Below are positions 1-6,112 of a stretch of 6,112 nt of DNA, in pieces. A program made the position numbers and the translations under genes. The notes under the pieces were generated by a model. It worked only from the letters and a program-made list of their open reading frames with translations, searched no databases and was not told the origin of the DNA. How positions within the stretch are numbered: the first letter of the stretch is position 1; each line of letters starts with the position of its first letter. Origin of the DNA: Pseudonocardia sp. (GTDB lineage Bacteria; Actinomycetota; Actinomycetes; Mycobacteriales; Pseudonocardiaceae). The stretch lies in assembly GCA_030453005.1 (NCBI GenBank), contig JAKDLE010000199.1:1-6112 (forward strand). The letters run 5' to 3'.

Positions 1-3000
1 CGCGGGACGCGCCCTCGGGCGGGAGCAGCTCGCCGGCCAGCTCGCTGTCCTCCAGTTCGAACGTCGCCTCGATCCCGCGTTCCAGCGCGAACATCAGCGA
101 CAGCGCCACGTGCACATCGAGGGGGTGAGCGAGGGTGACGACGAGGATGTTCCGGCGGTCCTCGACGTAGGGGATGACCCTCCGCTTCTGCCGCTTCCCG
201 TCGCCGTCGACGGGCTCCAGCTCGCTGGCGTCACCGGACGCGTCCTTCGCGGCCTGCTCGGTGAGCCACCGGCCCTCGGCGGGGTCGAGCCAGAAGCCCG
301 GCGGCTCGTTCTCCTTCGAGCGCACCCGGCCGACGTTGGTGACCCGCACGGTCGCGGAGTCGCCGTAGGTGAGGGTCGCGATCCGTCCCGCCTCGTCGGA
401 GGTGACGGCGTCGCGGCGGCCCGGGCGGGCGCCGTGATCGTGGAAGCGGTACGAAGTGACCAGCTTGAACCCCGCCCGGCGGCGCTCCTCCTCGTCAGAG
501 GAGATCCGCTCGCGGCGCGTCGTGAAGACGGTGTGCAGCGGCAGCAAACCGACCGTGGCCTCGGGCAGTCGCCCGGTGCACATCTCGCACATGTCCTCGC
601 CGTCGCCGCCGAGGTAGCCGCAGTGGTCACAGCGCGTGGCGCTGGTCGTCACCACCTCGCCGGTGCCACCTGCCGGCAGCTGGATCCGGTCGACCTGGTA
701 GCGGGCGCCCTCGTGGTAGATCAGCGCGCCCGGGCCGAACTCGCGGATCGCGAGGAACCGTGGCCGCTGCAGGTAGTCACCCTCGCCGAACCGCCGCCCG
801 GACGTCGGAATGTAGGCGGCCAGCGGCAGCCGTGGGAACGAGTAGCCGGGCAGGAAGCCCTCGCTGGCCAGGTAGCGGTAGGGGTTGAAGTCCGACAGCA
901 CCGAGCGGCTCTCGTCGGTCTCGTTCTTGAGCAGGTCCAGCTGGGTCTCGGCCTCGCGGCGGGCACGCTCGGCGTGCTTGCGGTCGCGCTCGGCGAGGGT
1001 GTGGTCGAGCCGCCTGAGGTTCTGCACGTACTGGTCGGCGAGTGCCGCCTTGTACAGCTCTCGCCAGCGCCCGAACGCAAGGTCGAATCGGGTGGGGGCA
1101 GCCGCGACGACGTCCTCGGTCCACTGGTCGTGCCACCAGGTCGTCTCCTGGTAGCTCTGGCGCAGCTCGTCGAGCACGGTGCGTGCCGCCGTTACCGCCC
1201 GGGATGGCACCGCCGCGTTTCGCACCGCGGCGCTCACGTGTTCGTGCAGGGTCAATGCCGGGGCGGGCGGGCCCGAGCCCTCCTCGTAGCCGATCTCGAC
1301 GATCGTCGGAACGGCGTTGCCCAGCTTGAGGCCGGTCTCGGCGAGCCAGACGGCCTGGACGTGAGAACGGACGAGGTCTTCGTTGGCGAGATCCAACCGC
1401 GGTGGGGCGACCGCACCGGCGACCATCCGCTCCGAACGGCGGAAGTAGTACTGGTCGTGGGAGTTGCCGGTGGCGCAGTAGGTGGTGACGAGCGCGGGCT
1501 GCCCGGAGCGGCCGGCGCGGCCGCTGCGCTGCGCGTAGTTCGCCGGTGTCGGCGGGACGTTGCGCATCATCACGGCGTTGAGCTCGGCGATGTCGACGCC
1601 CAGTTCCATCGTCGGCGAGCAGTAGAGCAGCTTGAGGTCGCCCCTGCGGAATGCCTCCTCTCGGCGCTCGCGCTCCAGCGGGTCGACCTGGGCGGTGTGC
1701 TCGCGGGCGACCAGCCCGGCCAGCGCCTCGGCCGTTTCCCGGTAGAGCCGCTGGAAGAACTGGTTGACGCGCGGACCGTCGCCGCTGGCGTAGGTGCGGG
1801 TGAGCGGGTCGTAGGCGCCGGTCTCCCCCGTACCGGCCTTCCATACCATCGCGGCCGCCTTGACGCGGTAACCGGTGAGCGCCTCCGAGCTCCGGCGCCG
1901 GTACCGGCCCGCGGCCTGGGGCGCCGCGGTGACCCGCTCGACCAGGCCGGCGTCGGTGAGGATCTCGAGCAGTTGCTTGATCGCCGACTGGGCGTCGTCG
2001 GTCGACATGTCGGGGAAGTGCGCGCGGCGCATGTATTTCCCGACCTTGCCACGACCGGAGAGGAACACGCCCGCCCGGTCGAGACCGGGACGCGAACCCT
2101 GCGGGTAGGCGGTGCCGACCTTCGGCCGGTCGCTGTCCGCGAGCACCCACGGGTCGATGAGCCGTTCCTCGCCCGCCCGCCGCAGCACGTCGAAGTCGTC
2201 GCGGAAGTGCTGGACGTCGATCGCGAGCGAGCGGCGCAGCTCGTCGAGCAGCGCCCGCAGGATCTCGGTGCGCTGTCCGGGCGAGGCTGCGTTGAGCTGT
2301 GGGATGGTGTCCGCCCAGCGCTCCTGGCTGCCGGCGAGCCAGTCGAGATCGGCGTAGTGGATCTCCAGCAGGCCGGTCTGCTCCAGGTTGGGCATCGTGA
2401 CGCGCCAGCCACGCTCCAGATCGCGGTAGAGCCGGAAGGCGACGACGTCTCGCAGCGTCCGCGTCGCTGCCGTGACCAGCGACGGCGCCGGGTCGGACGC
2501 CTTCATGTAGTCGGCGACGTTCAGCCCGAGCGCGGACGTCACGCGATTGGCGACGTCCTCATGGGTGAGCCCGTCCGCGCCCGCCGCCGCGAGTGCCCGG
2601 TACAGCGCCCCGCGCAGCTGCGTGACCTGTACGAAGTCGTTGAAGTGCCCGGCCTGCAGCGAGGCGTCCTGCCGGTTGTCGACGAAGGTCAGCAGCTTGC
2701 GCGCTTTGCGGTCGAGGAACTCGGCGGGGATCTGCGTGAGGGAACGCACGATCGACGCCGACACCAGCGACGTCGCCGACGAGCGGCCCTCCTGGTCCAG
2801 CGTGGCCAGCTTCGCGAAGTCCCGACCGCGCACCTGCTCGTAGCTGACCCCGCAGTGCAGGCAGAACCGGAACGGCGCCGAGATGAACGCGGCCTGCAGC
2901 TCACCGCGCCCTTCCTCGCCGTACGGGTCGACGGTGACGGCGGTGGGGAGGTACTTGCGGGCGTTGTCGCGGACGACCTCGTTGCCCTGCTCGTCGCTCT

Positions 3001-5572
3001 CCAGCCACGAGTCGGGCAGCCGGCGACCGTCGATGGCGTCCTGGACGGTGGCTGGCCAGGGTGTGTCCGGGTCGATGTAGAGATACCCGTCGTCGGCGCG
3101 CCCACCGGTCGCGGTGGCGTCGCGGCGGCCGGTGTAGCGGACAGTGCCGTCCTCCTCGACCTGGCGCCAGACCGTCAGGTACTCCTGGCCGCACTCGCGG
3201 CAGAACGCCAGCGGAACGAGAATCTTGCCGTTCGAATGCGGCTGGACCTGCTGATAGTTGCGGGTGAGCGCGCGGTCGTCCTTGTCCTCCAGGGTGACGT
3301 ACACGGTGTCGCCCTTGGACAGGAACTGGTGCAGGCGGAAGGCGAACAGCGGGCGCCGGGTCACCGGGTGCAGGGCCTCCGAACCGGCCCGGAGCGTGCG
3401 GCGGATCGCTTCGACGCAGCGCTCCGCGTCGACACCGGTCTGCTCGGCCAGCACCCGCGCGGCGAGCTCGATCTTGGCCGGGGCAGCGCGGACCAGCCGC
3501 CCGTCGTCGGTCCGGAGCCCGAAGTGTGTCTCGATCCACCGGGCGAGCGGGTCGGCCTGCAGCTCGGTGTAGGCGCGCGGAGCGTCGGGGGTCTGCAGGC
3601 GGGCGGGCGGTACGGAGCCGGTCGATTCGCCGGTGGCGCGGACCAGGGTTTCGCCGATCACGCTCTCCGGCAGCACCTCGGTCCCGAACAGGGTGTTCGC
3701 CACGTCGGCGACGACCCGGCGGAGTTCGTCGTGGGTGCCCGCGCTCGACATCGTCGCCGACGTGCCGATGCTTTGCAGGTTCGTCGCCCGGCACGCCTCC
3801 CGCACGCGGCGGACCAGCAACGCGACGTCGGCGCCCTGCCGTCCGCGGTAGGTGTGCAGCTCGTCGAGGACGAGGAACTCCAGCCCGGTGGCCATCTTCA
3901 CCAGCGAGCGCCGGTCGTCGGGGCGGGTGAGCATCAGCTCGAGCATCACGTAGTTGGTGAGCAGGATGTCCGGCGGGTTGCTGCGGATCTCCGCACGCCG
4001 ATCGGCGCTCTCCTGCCCGGTGTAGCGGGCGTAGGTGACCGGTTCGTGCCCGGCGCCGTAGCCATGGCGGAGGTACTTGTCGAGCTCGCCGAGCTGGCTG
4101 TTGGCCAGCGCGTTCATCGGGTAGACGATGATCGCGCGCACCCGCTTCGGCGCAGCCGGCCCCTCGGTGGCCCGCTCGCGCAGGACGGCGTCGACGATCG
4201 GCACGATGTAGGCCAGCGACTTGCCCGAGCCGGTGCCGGTGGTCAGGACGTAGGACCTGCCGCTGCGCGCGGCATCGATCGCCTCACGCTGGTGGCGGTG
4301 CAGCGTGAGCGGGCGGCCGGTGCAGATCGTCGCGTCCTCGGCCTTGCCCGCCTGGAAGATCCGCGAGCACTCGTCGTGCAGCACCCCCTGCTGTGCCAGC
4401 TCCAGGACAGTGCCCCCCGAGGCGAAGAACGGGTTCAGCGAGAGCCAGGGGTCGGGCCACTGCGACTTCGCATCGAGGTCGTTCTCGACGAACGCGGCGA
4501 TCGCCGCGTCCCGGATCACGGTCCCCGCCTCGGTGTAGGACCGGTAGTCCTCGATCAGCCTGCGGTGGATCTCGAACATGTCCAGCCCAGATCCGACCTG
4601 ATGCACGTCGCTCGCCGGCTTCGGCGTCGTGGGCGACGCGTCCCCGCGGTGCAGCCATGCCACCGGGTCGAAGTCGTTCCAGCCGGGCACGTCGTCTGCG
4701 CCGTCGTGGATGCCGACGGCAAGTTCCGCAAGGGCGTCACGGACAGCGACCGCGCTCTCCGGACGGTCGGCGGGGTCCTTCTGCAGCAGCCGCTCGACGA
4801 GCCGGACCAGATCCATCGGAAGGTCGCGGACGCCATCGACCGGCGGAGGCTGCTCGGTGGTGTGCTTTCTTCCCAGCTCGAGCGGCGACTCGGAGTGGAA
4901 CGGCGGCACCCCGTTGATCAGCTCGAACAGCACGCAACCCAGCGCGTAGAGGTCCGCCGCCGGCGTGACCGTCGAGTCGCGGAACTGCTCGGGCGCCATG
5001 TACCGCGCGGTACCGACTGTCGCGCCGGAGCTCGTCATCCGGCTGCCGTTGTCCTCGACGAGCTGGCCCAGGCCGAAGTCGAGCACCTTCACCTGGCCGC
5101 CCGGCAGCACCATCACGTTGGACGGCTTGAGATCGCGGTGGATCACGTTCTTGGCGTGCGCCGCCGCCAGCCCGGACGCGATCTGCGCACCCAGCGCCGC
5201 CGCCCACGAGGCGGGAACCTGCGGCTGCTCGTCGATCAGGTCGGCGAGCTGCCGCCCGTCGAGGAGCTCCATCGCCAGGTACGGTCGTCCGGACTCGTCG
5301 ACTCCCCCGTCGATCGTGCGAGGCAGGTTCGGGTGCGTAAACCGGCGCATGATCCGCACCTCGCGGGCGAAGCGCCGCGCGGCGACCGAATCCGACATCC
5401 CACCGATCGGGCCGTAGCGGCTGCTCAGCAGCAACTTCACCGCGACGCCGGGGCCAGGTGTATCCACGCTCGCGGTGAGATCCTCGGCGCGATAGACCTC
5501 GCCCATGTTTCCCCTGCCGAGCGGGCCGAGGAGTCGGAATCTGCCGGCGATGACATGCGACTCCGCGTTCAC
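1..5572 (-). CDS. Ser/Thr protein kinase fused to giant YprA/DruE-like DExH helicase with DUF1998 (3' end outside window)
   Basis: At least 1,857 codons, open throughout, cut by the left edge. Kinase, residues about 11-285: glycine loop G19/G21/G24, lysine K46, helix-C E71, HRDLKPSN 145-152, DFG 165-167, activation loop with T/S at 180-188, APE 193-195, R270. It is complete and has no evident membrane segment, so probably cytosolic. A Thr/Pro-rich linker (about 310-325) leads to the helicase: HQ pair 427-428, Walker A GTGSGKS 446-452, PMNALANSQ 485-493, DELH box 570-573, SAT 605-607, FVDNRQDAS 963-971, REHTAQ 1290-1295, SPTMELGVD 1319-1327, arginine fingers QRSGRAGR 1348-1355. Cys pairs lie at 791/794, 904/907, 1648/1651 and 1662/1665; DUF1998 begins near 1800. 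GTG 5572 is the only plausible start: an in-frame TGA at 5585-5587 lies four codons upstream and the glycine loop soon follows. Such helicases are ATP-driven DNA translocases of Druantia, DISARM and repair (MrfA). A defence role here is inferred; kinase substrates are unknown. Confidence 0.5.
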   Translation of the reverse strand, partial: MNAESHVIAGRFRLLGPLGRGNMGEVYRAEDLTASVDTPGPGVAVKLLLSSRYGPIGGMSDSVAARRFAREVRIMRRFTHPNLPRTIDGGVDESGRPYLAMELLDGRQLADLIDEQPQVPASWAAALGAQIASGLAAAHAKNVIHRDLKPSNVMVLPGGQVKVLDFGLGQLVEDNGSRMTSSGATVGTARYMAPEQFRDSTVTPAADLYALGCVLFELINGVPPFHSESPLELGRKHTTEQPPPVDGVRDLPMDLVRLVERLLQKDPADRPESAVAVRDALAELAVGIHDGADDVPGWNDFDPVAWLHRGDASPTTPKPASDVHQVGSGLDMFEIHRRLIEDYRSYTEAGTVIRDAAIAAFVENDLDAKSQWPDPWLSLNPFFASGGTVLELAQQGVLHDECSRIFQAGKAEDATICTGRPLTLHRHQREAIDAARSGRSYVLTTGTGSGKSLAYIVPIVDAVLRERATEGPAAPKRVRAIIVYPMNALANSQLGELDKYLRHGYGAGHEPVTYARYTGQESADRRAEIRSNPPDILLTNYVMLELMLTRPDDRRSLVKMATGLEFLVLDELHTYRGRQGADVALLVRRVREACRATNLQSIGTSATMSSAGTHDELRRVVADVANTLFGTEVLPESVIGETLVRATGESTGSVPPARLQTPDAPRAYTELQADPLARWIETHFGLRTDDGRLVRAAPAKIELAARVLAEQTGVDAERCVEAIRRTLRAGSEALHPVTRRPLFAFRLHQFLSKGDTVYVTLEDKDDRALTRNYQQVQPHSNGKILVPLAFCRECGQEYLTVWRQVEEDGTVRYTGRRDATATGGRADDGYLYIDPDTPWPATVQDAIDGRRLPDSWLESDEQGNEVVRDNARKYLPTAVTVDPYGEEGRGELQAAFISAPFRFCLHCGVSYEQVRGRDFAKLATLDQEGRSSATSLVSASIVRSLTQIPAEFLDRKARKLLTFVDNRQDASLQAGHFNDFVQVTQLRGALYRALAAAGADGLTHEDVANRVTSALGLNVADYMKASDPAPSLVTAATRTLRDVVAFRLYRDLERGWRVTMPNLEQTGLLEIHYADLDWLAGSQERWADTIPQLNAASPGQRTEILRALLDELRRSLAIDVQHFRDDFDVLRRAGEERLIDPWVLADSDRPKVGTAYPQGSRPGLDRAGVFLSGRGKVGKYMRRAHFPDMSTDDAQSAIKQLLEILTDAGLVERVTAAPQAAGRYRRRSSEALTGYRVKAAAMVWKAGTGETGAYDPLTRTYASGDGPRVNQFFQRLYRETAEALAGLVAREHTAQVDPLERERREEAFRRGDLKLLYCSPTMELGVDIAELNAVMMRNVPPTPANYAQRSGRAGRSGQPALVTTYCATGNSHDQYYFRRSERMVAGAVAPPRLDLANEDLVRSHVQAVWLAETGLKLGNAVPTIVEIGYEEGSGPPAPALTLHEHVSAAVRNAAVPSRAVTAARTVLDELRQSYQETTWWHDQWTEDVVAAAPTRFDLAFGRWRELYKAALADQYVQNLRRLDHTLAERDRKHAERARREAETQLDLLKNETDESRSVLSDFNPYRYLASEGFLPGYSFPRLPLAAYIPTSGRRFGEGDYLQRPRFLAIREFGPGALIYHEGARYQVDRIQLPAGGTGEVVTTSATRCDHCGYLGGDGEDMCEMCTGRLPEATVGLLPLHTVFTTRRERISSDEEERRRAGFKLVTSYRFHDHGARPGRRDAVTSDEAGRIATLTYGDSATVRVTNVGRVRSKENEPPGFWLDPAEGRWLTEQAAKDASGDASELEPVDGDGKRQKRRVIPYVEDRRNILVVTLAHPLDVHVALSLMFALERGIEATFELEDSELAGELLPPEGASR

Positions 5573-6112
5573 GGGTTCCTTCCATCAGGCTCTATATGGC
5601 CGCTGACGACCGCGTCGGTGAGCGTGCGTTCCAATCGCTGCCCGAGCTCTGCGACGTCGTCGAGCGCGCCGCCGAACTTGTCGAGCGCGCTGAACACCGC
5701 GCCCAGCCGGCGTTGCTGCGCCAACGGCAGGCGAGGCAACTCGACGCGCCGGACATCGATGCGATGCGAACCGGACTTCGTCGCCGCCGCCCGTGTCGTT
5801 TCACGGCTGCGCAGGACGCCGGCGAGGAACCAGGAATCGAGCTGCTCGGGGTCTGGGCGCAGCAGTTGCAGTTCGGGGCCCAGCAACGCGCCACCCTCCC
5901 CGTCCACGACGAGAGCTGTGGGCCTGCGCGTGACCGTAGGGACGACGACGTCGCCACGCCGGAGCCGAACGCCGTCGACCTCACCGGAGACCGATCTTGT
6001 AGGTCCGCGGCCGGCGTGGACGTCGCTGCTGGTCAACAACGGCGTTCCGGGCCCGGAGCCGACGTCCAAAGCCCCGATCTGCTGATGGATCGTGAGCGCA
6101 CCATGCTTCGCC
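5569..6112 (-). CDS. C-terminal part of type I restriction specificity (HsdS-like) protein or N6-adenine DNA methyltransferase with fused recognition domain (5' end outside window)
   Basis: The last 180 residues are visible, ending at a TGA (5571-5569). The frame stays open to the right edge, so the start lies beyond the window; the in-frame TTG at 6069 is not a credible start, because the residues before it (a short IHQQIGAL stretch) continue the domain. The visible part looks like one target-recognition domain: a GDVVVPTV strand, a GGALLGPELQLLRPDP stretch, a WFLAGVLRS helix, then LPLAQQRRLGAVF leading into the long C-terminal helix ending HIEP. This order matches HsdS half-subunits and the C-termini of actinobacterial N-6 methylases that carry their own specificity domain. 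In either case its job would be choosing the DNA sequence to be modified or attacked. No catalytic NPPF/NPPY motif is in view, so methyltransferase activity cannot be confirmed. Its stop overlaps the start of the kinase-helicase gene, implying one transcript and matched expression. The family call is fairly sure; S subunit versus methylase fusion is open. Confidence 0.5.
   Translation of the reverse strand, partial: AKHGALTIHQQIGALDVGSGPGTPLLTSSDVHAGRGPTRSVSGEVDGVRLRRGDVVVPTVTRRPTALVVDGEGGALLGPELQLLRPDPEQLDSWFLAGVLRSRETTRAAATKSGSHRIDVRRVELPRLPLAQQRRLGAVFSALDKFGGALDDVAELGQRLERTLTDAVVSGHIEPDGRNP
5577..5583 (-). promoter_or_regulatory. Shine-Dalgarno site and GTGA stop/start overlap coupling the two genes
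   Basis: Reading the minus strand, GGAAGGA ends four bases before the GTG start at 5572-5570 and lies within the last codons of the upstream gene. The GTG shares bases with the upstream TGA in a four-base GTGA overlap (5572-5569). Ribosomes ending the recognition/methylase gene can restart on the kinase-helicase, which implies translational coupling. It also fixes the start of the large gene. No separate promoter is visible between the two genes. Confidence 0.5.

Noticed and set aside
777..2150. Minus-strand ORF of 457 codons, with similar ones at 2901-3794, 4284-4658 and 4737-5585
   Set aside because: Arg/Pro/Gly-rich off-frame translations of the kinase-helicase gene; no family motifs, and each lies wholly or almost wholly inside the real frame.
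4589..4705. Two adjacent genes (kinase, then helicase) instead of one fusion
   Set aside because: No stop codon occurs in the shared frame between the kinase C-lobe and the helicase, and I see no convincing ribosome binding site plus start at the junction.
1..5572. DISARM drmA/drmB pair
   Set aside because: In DISARM the helicase and the DUF1998 protein are separate genes; here both are in one chain with a kinase in front. Related family, different architecture.
4718..5572. PglW-type kinase of a Pgl/BREX type 2 system
   Set aside because: The region after the kinase carries a full DExH helicase motif set and DUF1998, which PglW lacks, and no PglZ/PglX/PglY-like sequence is visible in the window.
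5569..6069. A separate 166-residue protein starting at TTG 6069
   Set aside because: The frame is open up to the window edge and the domain clearly continues upstream of the TTG, so this is the 3' end of a longer gene.
110..6085. Plus-strand ORF of 1,991 codons as a real giant protein
   Set aside because: Its translation is Val/Arg/Gly/Ala-rich with no recognisable motif, and it is exactly antisense and in register with a minus-strand frame that shows complete kinase and helicase motif sets. It also crosses the boundary of two real genes.
1..6112. CRISPR array, tRNA, rRNA, insertion sequence or attachment site
   Set aside because: No regularly spaced repeats, RNA gene signatures, transposase motifs or terminal inverted repeats were seen; the window is coding almost from edge to edge.

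Overview
The window is high-GC, densely coding DNA with strong G/C bias at third codon positions, which fits an actinobacterium (Streptomyces, Pseudonocardia or a relative; genus not determinable from this stretch). All supported coding sequence lies on the minus strand, so transcription runs from right to left. There is no intergenic stretch: two genes fill the window, overlap by 4 bases, and each runs off one edge.

Right edge (5569-6112): the last 180 codons of a gene whose product ends in a type I restriction specificity (HsdS-like) target-recognition region plus its C-terminal helical segment. It is either an S subunit or the C-terminal recognition part of an N6-adenine DNA methyltransferase; the catalytic part, if any, lies outside the window.

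Rest of the window (1-5572): one uninterrupted minus-strand reading frame of at least 1,857 codons, starting at a GTG that overlaps the upstream stop (GTGA) behind a good Shine-Dalgarno sequence. I translated it end to end and found no internal stop. It encodes an intact Hanks-type Ser/Thr protein kinase (about residues 11-285), a short Thr/Pro-rich linker, and a very large superfamily 2 DExH helicase of the YprA/MrfA-like, DUF1998-bearing kind, the kind of helicase found at the centre of Druantia (DruE), DISARM and related phage-defence systems. The start of DUF1998 is visible before the sequence runs out at the left edge. The gene is easy to miss because it has a GTG start and no stop inside the window, while a longer but spurious 1,991-codon ORF lies codon-for-codon opposite it on the plus strand.

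Taken together, a DNA-recognition/modification protein translationally coupled to a kinase-helicase fusion looks like part of an anti-phage or DNA-modification-linked defence operon. The likely reading is that the upstream protein marks or recognises specific DNA sites, the helicase acts on foreign or unmodified DNA, and the kinase either controls the helicase or signals downstream. The gene layout and motifs are seen directly; the defence role is inferred from family membership and neighbourhood, and the kinase-helicase fusion is the feature I do not recognise from a described system.
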